From the NCBI GenBank assembly GCA_002900995.3, contig CM035309.1, positions 2,424,389-2,488,388 of the forward strand: a stretch of DNA of 64,000 nt. The letters run 5' to 3'. The position numbers were made by a program, and so were the translations under genes. The stretch's first letter is position 1, and every line of letters starts with the position of its first letter. The DNA comes from Ganoderma boninense (Eukaryota > Basidiomycota > Agaricomycetes > Polyporales > Polyporaceae). Positions 35,956-47,796 of this stretch are shown in pieces. The notes under the pieces are model-generated. The model saw only the letters and a list, made by a program, of their open reading frames with translations, was not told the DNA's origin and ran no database searches.

Positions 35956-36308
35956 GGACGGCGAGGAGAGGTGGAAGGAGAGGGATAAGGAGGGACGTGG
36001 GGAATGTGGGGAAGAGGGCCATGAGGAGTCCGAGTCCTGTGGCGGGTCGTCCGGCGCGAGATTGGCTCCCAGATGCTGGTATTATAAGAGCCATTACGGG
36101 ATCCTTCGAGCCTCAGAGTTGAACTTACCTTATAACTAAGTGAACCAGCGAGACAAGGACAGATATCGCACCTTTTTAAACACCATCGCTTGGTTCGGCT
36201 TAGCTGGGAGAAAACGAACCACTGAGTTTGAAATGGGCGGTTTGGGGCGTGAGCTGACCGCGCCGGTCGGCGCCGCCTCTTGCCTTCACGCTTGTCGTCG
36301 TCGCCGTC

Positions 36309-37752
36309 ATGGACCGCGACGAGCAGCATACATCCCCCTATCCACTACACCCAAATGCCGTTGCGGGTCCCTCGTCAATGCCAGACCTCCCGCCTCTCTT
36401 TCTCCCGCCTCCAGGTCCATCACTTCTGCTTCAAACTTGCCGTCCTGATCTCGCTGACCTCGCGCCGCCTCCAGGCCCTCCACGACGACCTCCTTACCTC
36501 AGAAGCACAGAAGACCTCATCCAGCGTTTCGACCTCCTTCCTGCCTACGACAAATATGTCCGTCCCTTTGCTCCGCCCGTCGGCCAGCCCAGTGCCACAG
36601 ACAAGGGGAAAGGCAAGGAAATCGTCGCCCGCGATGCACCTGCGTCATCTCCCGCTGGCCCCCACACCAGCGGCTGCCAACGATGGAGATGAGGACGACG
36701 GGGCAAAGGGAGAAAAGAAGTTTAAGAACTATAAGCATTTGATCAAGTCTGTTCCCGGTGCGTTCTTTTCTCCTCCAACACCCACCCGCCACACGATGCG
36801 ACTCCACAACCACAGGCAAACACTCCATGAAGAAGGACGATTTCCTTCAGACCCTGATGATGGTCCCACCAAAACAGAAGATGCAGATTGAGGAGTTCAG
36901 TGTCGCTACCCAGCAGCAGGCGTTCGCGATGAGCATGGAGGGGCTCAAAGGCGTGCGTACTTCCTTTGTCTTCACATACGTCCTCTTGAACGTCCAACCT
37001 CGCCGTTAGTGGAATATCCATACATTAGTCGCAGAGTCCTCGCAGGCACGAGAAGACCGGAAGAGACGGGTATGTTTCTTTCAAGCTGCTTGCGTCTTCT
37101 CACCTTTTTGCTCATGCGACCCCGATGAATATCCACCCACCGGCCGTTTGTGCACACCTTCGCACCATGTCTGTACATCCATTCATGCATCGCAACCATC
37201 GACCTGGCTTTTCACCCTCAGAAAGAGCTCAAAAAGCTTGCCAAGGCACAGGGCCAGAGTCTCGTACAAGCTGCGGCAGCGCCGAATACACCGTCCGGAC
37301 ACCCCGCAACCCCTGGCGTGGCGCCACCTCGAACATCAACACCTCAGCCGGGTGTGCCGAAGCCACCACCTCCACTGCAGCAGCCATCACAAGCCCGCGG
37401 GCTCACCCCCGTCGGTATCGGGACGCCACAATCTGTCTCCACACCAGTGCCTCAGCAGCAGCCTACACCTGCCATACGCGGTGTCAAGCGAGAGCGGGAG
37501 GACACTGGTTTGCAGATATCCGGCAACGTCTCGCAAGGAGGCTACGGCCAGGACGGCGCGAAGTCTGAGCTCCGGGGGACGAAAGCAGGGACTGCTGGCG
37601 TGCGGCCGCGACCGATTAAGAAAGCGCGTCTGGTACGTCATCTTCCGTTGTCACTCGCACGCTGTCTCGCATCGCTTACTTGCTCGTCCCCGCTCTAGGA
37701 CGGCAACGGCCAAGTCCAAATGCCCATCCAACAGCCGACGCCCCATGCATGA
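36309..37752 (+). CDS. MED19: Mediator complex subunit 19 (Rox3/Med19), one frame break
   Basis: Nuclear Mediator head subunit linking activators to RNA polymerase II. Exons are 36309-36757, 36816-36952, 37010-37069, 37222-37632 and 37699-37752. Exon 1 has the conserved STEDLIQRFDLLPAYDKYVR and PFAPP. KFKNYKHLIKSVP splices to GKHSMKKDDFLQTLM, then PPKQKMQIEEF, SMEGLKG joined to WNIHTLVAESSQAREDRKRR, and KELKKLAKAQ. A Pro/Gln-rich tail with GVKREREDTG ends QPTPHA. Between about 36650 and 36670 the frame must shift +1: a run of five C gives a premature stop, while four C would join cleanly into TPAAANDGDEDD. Loss of a core Mediator subunit is unlikely, so this is probably a consensus error. Confidence 0.9.
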
Positions 37753-39437
37753 CCTCTGGCTGACGTCTTGGCTCCGTGTCCCTTGGCGTCCCTCCCTCCG
37801 AATCACCCGTCTTCTCGTTCTCCCTCAGCTCCTCCACCGATGCAAACCGAATGGGTGCCACGCCACATCGCTGCATGATGCGAGCAGCATCCTCCACGCA
37901 TCTTGTTTCCTTCTCGAATCCTGGACCAATATCTTACATCATACATACACCGACTCACCCACCATATCCCATGTTCACTTCGCGCAACGCGTCACCCCTC
38001 AGCATTTCTCCACACATCACATTTGTAGACCATATATTGCGCGACAGCTCACATTTGACGACACATTCTCCGATGGCATCACTCCTGCTGGCGACCACAC
38101 CTTGCGGCAGCGGGCAACGCGTGGGCTGTTCCTCGGCCCATCTTCATCCTTGTTGGAACCTGGACCGGCGCTCCTGACCGGAGTTCCGTCATGGACGCGT
38201 CCAGACGTCGTCTATCCCGCATCTCCGCGCGCTTTTGTAAGTGGAAATAGTCAGACGGCGGTTGCCTCAGCCTGCTCGTTGTCAACTTGAGGCTGACAGC
38301 AAGCCTCTCTCGCCCTCTTTCTCAGTCATTCGCTCGTACCTGTGCACTACGGTGTGGTCCAGCCAGTTTTCTGGCGTTGGTATTACCTGTATCGGCTCGA
38401 TGAAGATCATCTCGTGGCGACAGATATCCGCAGAGCCGCGGATGCTCATGCTCGCCAACTTCTCCAAAACTTCGCGTCCCGGTGCACGGTCCGACTAGCT
38501 CTACGCGTATCTGCGTGCGCATGTGCTCCATGAAGATCGGTTTCGCCCCCGTTGCTCTATCTTTGCACGGTTCGCACGTGCAGTCCCTCCCGCGCGCCTC
38601 CATCGCCCGAGAACAGTCGATTCGGATCGATTTCGCGTGCATGCGCCCTTCCTCCACCTATGGAAGGCTATCTGGCATGCTCACGCCCGCGCGTAGCAGG
38701 GGCGCCATCTTCTCGCGTATCCGGGGCAGCGTACGATGTACGCTCCCCATGGCAGCCATCCGTCGTCGCCTCCCAGCTGCCTGCTTAGCCTCCTCGAACT
38801 CGAAGCACAAGCGGGCTGCCAATCATTGCACTTGCGTTGTTCTCGCCGATCCGTGCCCGACCGGCGATTCCGCACCGGGCATTTGTGTCGCACGTCCTCA
38901 TTGACACCGGCGAGCAGTCGTGAGCGTTGTGCGGGCATCCGGACTCCATCTTGTGGCTCGAGTTCGGTCTGCGGTGGTGTCACAGTTAGACGGCGCGGAC
39001 CGCTGCCAACGTTGGCGCTGCGAGCGGCCTGCAGAGTTACGCCAGAGTATGTTCGGCAGGCGTCCGTGTTAGTCTTAGGTCTGGAGCAGTCGCCTGAGGA
39101 TGCTGACATTGCGTCCACCGCTACTCCGACCTGAGGCCTGATTCTCCGGTTCTGCTGACGGAGGCGGCAATGGGGTGGCTCTATCAGCTCCATGGCCATG
39201 AAAGCGCGTCACGCATGCAGATACCCCGGTTGCTAGAAGGACGCAGAAGAAGAATTAGCGTTTGATTCCTGGAGGGGCATGCAGGTACACCGTGGATGTG
39301 GATTGCGAGTGTTCAATACTAGATCTACAGCGTCCCAATGCATACCGAAGCGACTCGCCCGTCGCGTGGCGTAGCAGCAAGCCAAAGTCCCCGAATTGCG
39401 AGCGCGAAAATACACGAATGGTAGACTGTCCTATAAA
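37753..39437. other. No recognisable gene
   Basis: About 1.7 kb between the convergent Med19 and P450 genes. Several frames are open in the region 38480-39130 on both strands, but none has a family motif or coherent splice sites. Confidence 0.35.
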
Positions 39438-41738
39438 TTACCTCCTGCGTGTGATCGTGACCGGCAGCCTGGGGCGCGTCGCGATCCCGTAGTCCTTGAA
39501 GCCCCGCCTGTACTCCGCGGGGTCCCACCCGTCCTGCAGCCTGAAGTCGAACTGCCGCAGCAGGGTGCACGCGACCATCCGGATCTCGGCCAATGCGAGG
39601 TTCTTGCCCACGCAGTTCATGGGCCCGTACGAGAATGGCATGAACGCGATCTCGTTGTGGGTGAGCGCGGACGCATCAAAGGAGCCCACGGGGCCCCCAG
39701 CGTGTCCCTTCTCCGAATCGCACCCGGCGTGTCGTGGTAGTGTTGCAGAGGAGATTTTTCCGGAGGCGAGGAGCCACCGTTCAGGCCAGAAGACCTCTGG
39801 GTACGAGAAGTTGCGGGGGTCGAGGTGCATCGAGTAGAGATGGCAGCAGACGGCGGTGCCGGGAGGGATGAAGCTTCCGATGGACAGCGCGGAGATTAGC
39901 AAATGCTTAGGGAGTTGCAAGGTATAGCACTATACGTATACGCACATGTTCCCAGCGTGGATTCCTTGCGCGTCACGGGGCACTTGCCTCAGACTGCCGT
40001 TCGGGGCTGGAGGGAAGACACGCAGCGATTCATTGCTGCGATGAATGCATCAGCTGTGGTAGGGGACTGAGAGGTATAGAAGAGCGCCGCACATTATCGC
40101 ATCCATGTATGGCAGTTGTCCATGGCGTGCCGTGCTCAGCGTAGTTTCCCCGTCGGAGTAGCATTTGTCGACTTCTTGCAAGAGGGTGGCGTAGATTTCC
40201 GGATGCGTAAGGAGGCAATAGAAAAAGCTGGTAATGGCGGTCGAGGTGGTATCCGAGCCTGCCACGATTGCTAGGACACCGTCGTCAACCAGCTGGTGGA
40301 TCGGTGGAGAAGGTGTATTTGGTTGGTCTTCGTGGTTCTTGCCAGACGTTAAAGCTTGAGTGAAACAGGGCGGGCTCAAATAAAGACATACCAAGTAGTA
40401 GAAGAGATCGCGCTTCTCCGAGCCCTGGAGCATTCGCTTGATCGCGAACTCTCTGCAGCGACCAAGGAAGGCCTGAAGTGGGCCGGCAACAAGGGGTATG
40501 AGCATGGCGTAGAAACCTAACCATGGAACATGCGAAAAGAAAGCCGCGAAGCTGAGCATGGCGTTCGAATTGAGCTACGAATAGATGAAACGCAAAGATG
40601 AGCCAACATACATAACACCAGAGTCGAGCTGGGCCCAGAATTTCTTTTGGTCTCCTTCCATGATCTTTGAGTTCTCTCCAAAACTGCCAGCAGAAGTATG
40701 AGCCGATGAAGGAAGTGCATTAGCTAAGCCTACTTACGCCATATCGCTCATGATTTTGTGGCTTGCAAGGAGCGTGAGTGAAGCACATACGCGTTAACAC
40801 AATCGTGCTTACGAGATTTGGGCGAACTGGTCATCGAGTTGAATGACCTTGTCCTGCGATGTTGAAAGCAGCCTGGCCAGTTCGGCAACCCTGCCCGCCA
40901 TCAGCGGTTCGTATTCCTTCAGCGCCGCAGAGTTCAGCCCTCGGTTCCACGACCGCCGTCTCCGCAAGTGCTCGTCGAGGTCCTGGATGCCCACCATGGG
41001 AAGCCCGTCGTGCGTGAGGGTCATGCCCAGATAATCTGTCGATCCGCCATCACAGCCGTCAATCGCGCGCACGCAAATCGTTAGATTGCCAAAAAAAGAC
41101 AGGCGCACGCACTGGGTCCCTTCTGCAAGCCCGCAGCGCCCATTATGCAGCTGACGAGCGACGGATCCCGGATCGACAGCTCGTTCGGCCCTGTATGCAG
41201 TGGCAGTACATGCACAGCGCATATGCGAGCACATGGACGCTGTCAGCGATGTTCCCAAGCTCGCACCTCCGGCGCAGCACTCACCGGTTCGAACGACATC
41301 GCCATACTCCTCGTGCAGCGCCTTGACCACAAAGCACTCACGCCCCGCTGCAGCACACGTCGCCATCCACAGCTTGGAAGTCCTGAATGCCACCGGGCCG
41401 GGGAAGCTTGCTAGGGGATGCCATGGGCCGAGTCTGTAGGCAACGACGGACACGCCGAGGACGCCGAAGTACGTGCCATACAGGAGGGAGAGAACCCTGG
41501 GGGCCGGCATTTCAACAGGAAGACAATCAATGGTCCATAGCACTGCCCCCAATAATTGCCGGCGGGCCAATGAGCATCATCGAGTGAAACACGACCGAGT
41601 AGGTCTCGTATCGCCGGAATATTTGGTGAGCCATCTGGAAAGTCGACTTCAGTGCGGTGGGGTACCGACGAGCATGCTCCGAACACATACGATGGCGGCG
41701 TACGCGCAGAGCAAAACTAGATCCCAATAGGAGTTCAT
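39438..41738 (-). CDS. Cytochrome P450 monooxygenase (high-nitrogen-upregulated type)
   Basis: Haem-thiolate monooxygenase, ER-anchored; the substrate is unknown. It starts at 41738 (MNSYWDLVLLCAYAAI), then MAHQIFRRYETYSVVFHSMM. After GPPAIIG a run of five G breaks the frame near 41554; four G would lead into AVLWTIDCLPVEM. YRLGPWHPLASFPGPVAF, FVVKALHEEYGDVVRTGPNE and RDPSLVSCIMGAAGLQKG follow. Diagnostic sites are the I-helix AGSDTTSTAITSFF, K-helix ESLR (in NESLRVFPPAPNG), the PERF-like WPERW and the haem loop FSYGPMNCVGKNLALAEIR with the Cys ligand. It ends DYGIATRPRLPVTITRRR. About nine short introns. Assignment to the hNU/CYP5037-like group is from overall resemblance. Confidence 0.85.
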
Positions 41739-44700
41739 GTCGACGCCTGCTTAACAGCCGTAATCCGCGTTCGGATTGGAAGATGGGTCCCGAGATAGAG
41801 AGAAGATGCTGGGCGATCCGACGATGTGGAGGATTTAGAGTTGAAGTAGGCAAGCAAAGGAGAGTGTAAGACGGAGTCAGCGAGAGGGAAACAAGCGAGC
41901 GACGACGCGGAGAACAAGCAGGCGTGTGCCTCGTCTCTTAAACGTTGCTTCATTCTCGACCGAACAGCCGGCATATATGCAATAGGCCTTGGCCTGGAGA
42001 GAAACAACATGTCAGAAGCTGTCGCGAGGCAGTCAAAGCAAACAGCCGAACAGTGATGAAGAGGGTGCCCACAACAAAGAAGAGCTGCACGCCGTGATGC
42101 AGCGGCCCAGCACCACTGCGTGGGTGGTATCAACGCCGCCCTCCTGCGCGGCATTGCGATACCAGCGCGGGCCGGGCAGAAGCCCCGTCCGACCCCTGAA
42201 ATGCAGGCCTGGGCAGCTGCATCGAATCCAAGAAGCACCACCATGTGCGAGGCACAGGAAGGCTACTGTGCGCGAGCAGTCGAAGACCCGTCAGCGTTGC
42301 GCGACCGCAGGCAAAAGAGGAAGGCTAGACGACGGGGTTGGGACAGGGCACTTACGGGATCCCGCCCGCGTGTGGAAAAAGATCGGAGATTTTGGCAACT
42401 ATCGTCGCACGATTTTGCTTGGCCGATGGCCTGCACAAGCGACAGACGGTGCAGAGGCAGTGCTGCAAGGCCATATTGAACTCCCGGGCATATCTGCCAA
42501 AGATGACACCTCAGTAACACGAGGTCTAGGTGCGAGGCAAACTCGGCAGAATGTACCGGTGAAACCTGTCGAAATGCCCAACAGCAATCCGGTGGAGCAC
42601 GGAGGGCAATTTGGAATGGTCAACTTTTAGAACAAGGGGCTGCAAGGGGACCTAGACGGTTACGATGTCAGTTTTGTTTTGAGGGCCACTGTCTTCAAAT
42701 CCAGGCAGCTTGTAATCGGGAACTCGAACGAAGCTGCCGAGAGTGCCAGTCGTAACTGGTTGCCCGACTTGCGCTCAGAAATCATTTGAATCTACAACTC
42801 CACATGCCACGTGGATCTATGATCAGCCTGCCCATCGCCCGCTCCGCGAATGCTTAAGGGTACAATAACGGCTGTGTATCTCCGAGAAGAAATATCGATG
42901 CCAACTGAGGAACAGCACCCCATACATACACTGGTAAGTAAATTGGCCCAACCCTCCTCGTAGCCCGGGCGGGACGAATCGAGCCCCAGTCGCATCAGCC
43001 TGGAGGAGTGAAAAGGAATGGAAGCAAGCACCTGCGTCCGCGCTCACACAAGCCCGGGCGCAACAGAATTCAGATGCGATACTGGCGATGCGGGGCGGCG
43101 CAGGCACAAAGAACGTGAAATCAGCGAAAGAACCCCGCCGCCGATTTCATCTATCATCCACGCTGATGGTTAACAAGGCCAGAGCGCAGCATTCCTCCCG
43201 CCCGCACTCTGAGTCCTTGACAGTCACAGCGGCTCGGGGGCGAGTAGGTTGCCGTGCCATCGAAAGAAGCAAGGAGAGAACATCACCGGACGACGGCATG
43301 CCAAAAAGATCTCCGACGTCACGGGGAAGAGGGTCGGTCTCGTACCCACCCGGTCAGTCTTTTCTGCAGTGGTATGGTGTGAGTGAAGACGATAGGGTTC
43401 GAGGCCGAAGAGTTGCGAATAGGGACGAGAAGAGTTTTGCCAGTCTTATGTATCTCATTCGGCCTCTAGTCAGCAGCTGGGCCATGCACCGAACTTCGGA
43501 TCATCTTGCGCAGAATATAATGGCATAATATGGCAACACAGAACATCTGATGGGTGAGCATATCTGTCATACAACGAACGATCATGATTTGGTCCACGTC
43601 GACATGACAAGATGGACTCAGCAGTCAGAGCGTGCGTGCGCGTCCGAGTTGGTGGCTCGAAAAGGTTATACGCTTCGTGGCGTTTCCCTGCGAGTCGTGC
43701 CAACCCGGACGTCCATTTAAAAAAGGGCTCTTTATTGCGGGCTCGAAGGCAAGCTCTCTGCACTCTATAGAAAAATATAGCCCCGTGCGCACGCTGTGAT
43801 CGTACAGCAGACCGCTGGGCAGTCTCACGGCTGTCACCGACATCCGCTGCGATGGCCAATTGCAATAGCGCCTTTCGATGCAAGACCCGCCAAAACATTT
43901 TCTTCTCGAGAGGATCCGCATACAAGACGGTGGATCAACTCACATGCCATGAATCCGCGGTACAACTGCGCGCATCCGTCTCTTCCGCCGTCTCCATCGG
44001 AACAGCAACAGTGTTCGTGGTGGAATGGCCGTATATCGGCGCGGCCCCCAGGAGGTGGGGATTGAACGTTGAACGTGGGCACGCACGAGGCTGTAGCTGT
44101 CCTACACGAGGCCTGGCACGTGCACGCTCTCGCGCGGAACCATGGTAGCGAGGCGAGGTTGACATTATCCTACGATAAACACACACATCAAAGGACCTCG
44201 GCGGAGAGATGCGGCCACACTTACCTGAACTATGACGTGAGTGTTCCTAGGAAGCCGAAGATATAAGCACACTTACGGTACGTTCAGCGGCGAAATATCC
44301 TAGCAGAGAGGACAGAATGCCAGCATTTAGAATGGACTATTGGTGACCAGGCCGAAAACCAGGCAGATGGCCGTCCGGCTTGGCGGTTTGTAGACGAGGG
44401 AGGAAAACGAGTGGACGTGGAGAGCGGGCTGTCCTCCGCATATGTATTTACTGACAAAAATCAGTCCTAAGCACTCTGTAAGCCTAGAAGTCTTACTGTA
44501 CACATTTAGAAGCTTGATTCTGGCTGACCAGGGCCCATGGATCGTACATGCGAGCGATTGAGAGGCATCTGCAAACCATTCAGGGGCTTGGTCCACTAAA
44601 ATGAGGGCTTTGAGGAGGAGAAAGCGAGCTTTTAGTTGCAGACAGAATAGACAGAAAGAGCAGAGTGTGCAAAGGCAGCAGAGCCATGCGCTCGTCCTAG

Positions 44701-45279
44701 TGGCCGGCAAATCCCGGAAGGCCGCGGGTAAATCCGGTCGCCAAGGAGCGCACTGCGACACCTCCGAAGCTTGTCTCCTTAACTTACACTTACTACAACC
44801 AACCTTCATCTCATGCATGTACTTCAAACAGGCATAAGCATGGAGACCCTGTCATCACCATTTGTTAGCCACCCGGCAGCGCATGTGGACGATACCCCAA
44901 ACGTCGCCTTCTCTGTCAGGTAGTCGTTCGAACGACTTTGACTTCTACTGCGCACTCCCCAGGCAAGTCACGGCAAGGTGAAGTACCCTATTCACCCTCA
45001 AGCGTTCCAGATACTCATGGACGTTCCTGGAATCCACAGTTACCCATCACCTGTGAGCGTCGGGTACAGTAAGATTTTTAGACGGCGCTTTTTAGACTGG
45101 CGATCCTTCTCGTCTACGTCTTCTCCTATACCAACCTACTGCTTCTTGACCCCGATGCTGTCTATCAAGCTCTCTGTGCACACCCCTAGACCTTCGGGAA
45201 CCGAGCACGCCCGGTTAAAACGGCATTGGACGCACGCGACACGCAGCGTCAAGTGCGCGAACTCGCTCCTCTCGATACC
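41739..45279. other. 3.5-kb gene-poor stretch
   Basis: The largest stretch without a recognised gene. Frames up to about 213 codons (for example 41989-42630) have no motif and look like chance. A short minus-strand piece near 44290-44340 (ILNAGILSSLLGYFAAERT, before GTAAGT) is hydrophobic and could be an exon of an unrecognised gene, but no companion exon was found. Confidence 0.35.
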
Positions 45280-46538
45280 ATGGCTCCCATCTACTCGCTG
45301 GCTGCCATGCTCTTCGCCGTGTCGTCTGCAGTCCTTGCCGTACCCGCTCCTTCGTCCCTACCGAGGCAAGATGGAGACACGACTGGCAAAGTCACCTCAC
45401 TCCCTGAATCTCAGATCACGCCGTTCCGGCCATACACTCATTTCGCAAGCACCGCCTACTGTCTCCCCATCACCGTCGTCAACTGGAGCTGTGGCCACAA
45501 CTGTAAAGCCAATCCTAACTTCAAACCTCTCGCGTCGGGAGGGGATGGCATTTTCGTACAGTTTTGTGAGTCGTCCTCCCGTTTCATCGCTTACCCGCGT
45601 CCCTCTCAACGCTGCGGTTGCAGGGTATGTCGGGTATGATCCCGACCTCGACGAGGTCATCGTCGCCCATCAGGGCACAGACTTGCTCACCATGTAGGTT
45701 AACGGAGCGCCGCATCACTTTATGTGGCTCACGGTTCCATTTAGCGTTCCGGTGTTGGAGGATTTGGACATATTGCCGCTCCCTTTAGACCCTAAACTCT
45801 TCCCTGGAATACCGCTAGACGCTGTCGTTCACAATGGCTTTGCAATAGCTCAAGCAGAGTACGTCTCGACAAGCCCGCGTGCTTCACACTAGCTAATTGC
45901 ATCCCAGAACATCTCAGTTTGTCTTGACAGCTGTCAAGAACGCGATGCAAGAATTCAATACGACCAAGATCACGACTACCGGCCATTCTCTCGGTGCGTT
46001 CTGCACTTCCCCCGATTGTCGATTTTGACTTATATCGTCGGCCTGCATCAGGAGCGGCGATTTCGCTACTCGACGCCGTATTCCTGCATTTACAGCTCCC
46101 CAACGCGACTGTTCGCTATGTCGGATATGGTTTACCCCGAGTACGCCAAAACGCTCTTTCCCCTGCATCTGTCCCAGGCTCAAAGTTGCCGTGCAGGTTG
46201 GCTATGAGCCATTCGTGGACTATGTCGACAAGCTCGGCTTCGAAGTCAATCACATCGCCAACAAGAAGGACCTCGTCCCCATCCTCCCCCTGTGGCTCCT
46301 CGGCTACCGCCACATCAGCGGGGAAATACATATAGACGAGCTTAATCAGTGGATGAACTGCCCTGGTGCGTTTGCTGCGCTTTCTCGCGACCGTGCTGCG
46401 GCGCCCCCTGACCACCGTGCCAAGACAGGCCACGACAACATCAGCCCGTTCTGCACCGTCGGGGACGTTAATCTCGTGCTGGACTTCAACATTTTTGATC
46501 ACAATGGGCCGTACGCAGGTGTGCTTATAGGGTGTTAA
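45280..46538 (+). CDS. Secreted class-3 lipase, copy 1
   Basis: Alpha/beta-hydrolase of the fungal class-3 (Rhizomucor-type) lipase family, extracellular triacylglycerol or ester hydrolase. Seven exons: 45280-45565, 45624-45693, 45745-45858, 45908-45993, 46052-46140, 46197-46365 and 46429-46538, about 307 residues without frame breaks. A signal peptide (MAPIYSLAAMLFAVSSAVLA) comes first, then a pro-region ending near PRQDG. TPFRPYTHFASTAYC is the typical N-terminus and DLDEVIVAHQGTD the oxyanion region. The nucleophile motif TGHSLGAA is split by an intron after SLG. NKKDLVPILP carries the likely catalytic Asp and RHISGEIHI the His. The tail is CTVGDVN...DHNGPYAGVLIGC. Tandem to copy 2, 1.26 kb downstream. 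Confidence 0.88.
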
Positions 46539-47796
46539 TGTCATGTGACGGGACAGCCATGCTCTTCCCTCCAGAGTGCAGTCCGATATGGCTTACGAAG
46601 TTGGTCAGAAGTGCCAGCATTCAGTACCAGGCACAGGCATGTCGATGATGCATGCGTCGCTTGACGTTAAGGCTTCGTGCGGGGATTTCGGCGCTTCTAG
46701 CTCGGTCCCGCGACAGGCAAGAGAGACACCTGGGGCAGACAGCCCTGATAGACCTCGGTAATTCAGTCATCCGGTGATGACGATAGCCGGAGTTATGATG
46801 TCAGATTCTCACCGGATCCAAACGCCTTGACAGAACAGAACGACGACGAGTGAATGGCAACAGCGACGCTTGCAATCGTGTGCCGCAGTGCCAGTGAGCC
46901 TCTTTGTTCCCCCCTCCCGTTCTCAATTCACGCAGCATCCAATTTAACAGGTCATTTAAAAACGATCTCCGACGTGGAGCTAAGCATCGCGGTTCTGTGG
47001 CTCCTGAGCTTGTGTTCTGACGTCAACGACGGAATGTTCACCCGCTTTACATCCGTTCCGATTCGCCCGTCCGTCGTGGGTTCATGACTTGCTTATTGAG
47101 CGCTCTCATGCTCGTCCTCGTTCAGCTGACGCGTTCCCATATAGATTCTCAGCACACCAGGTACCTGTCTGTCCACCAACGAGATGAGCAAGCACACTAC
47201 CGTCTACATCTACATCCATGCACCAGTCCATCATCCACCGCCGCACACTGGCACCCGAACGCATTTCCTCTGTCAAGGCTGGCACGACGCGCGGCCGTGC
47301 TTTTTTTACTGCGTGGGTAGTCCGTCTTCCTGCTCGCGTCATACTTCCTCTGATCGCTCTCGCACCTGCCAGAACGAGGAAACAGGGTGTCGCTACGAAG
47401 ACCCTTGCTGCACATGCTGCCCTCGACCCGCGCGCCGTGCCACCCCCATCCATCGTGATCCGACCGCCACGTTCGTGGGCCTACCGGCCCAAGCGATTCA
47501 GTGTCCCTATCCGGGCTCTCCCAACTAACAACCGCTGACACCGCGGTGCCCACATACGACCACTTGGGTCAGGCTTCGCGTCTTCCGCCCTGCAGATGCA
47601 CAAAGCGCAGCCGGCGATCCTCGTCCAGGGCGAAGTGTCCCTCCAGGAGTATAAGACCTGCACATATGCGCTCTCCCGATTCCTCGATCGCGGGCTCTCT
47701 TCTCCTCGGCTCCCTCTCGCAGCACCCCGGATCCCCCACCCCGCGGCACTTCCATCCGCCCTTTCCCCCCTCCAGGCTTCCCAACTCTATCCGACA
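46539..47796. other. Spacer between tandem lipases
   Basis: Contains the copy-2 promoter. No coding features recognised; the frames at 47100-47700 run over unsupported sequence. Confidence 0.4.

Noticed and set aside
41989..42630. 213-codon plus-strand frame beyond the P450 start
   Set aside because: No family motif, no promoter or splice context; a partial overlap of other frames on both strands.
44327..44827. 166-codon minus-strand frame with hydrophobic segments
   Set aside because: No recognised family, Cys-rich irregular composition and no supporting exons; left as unannotated.
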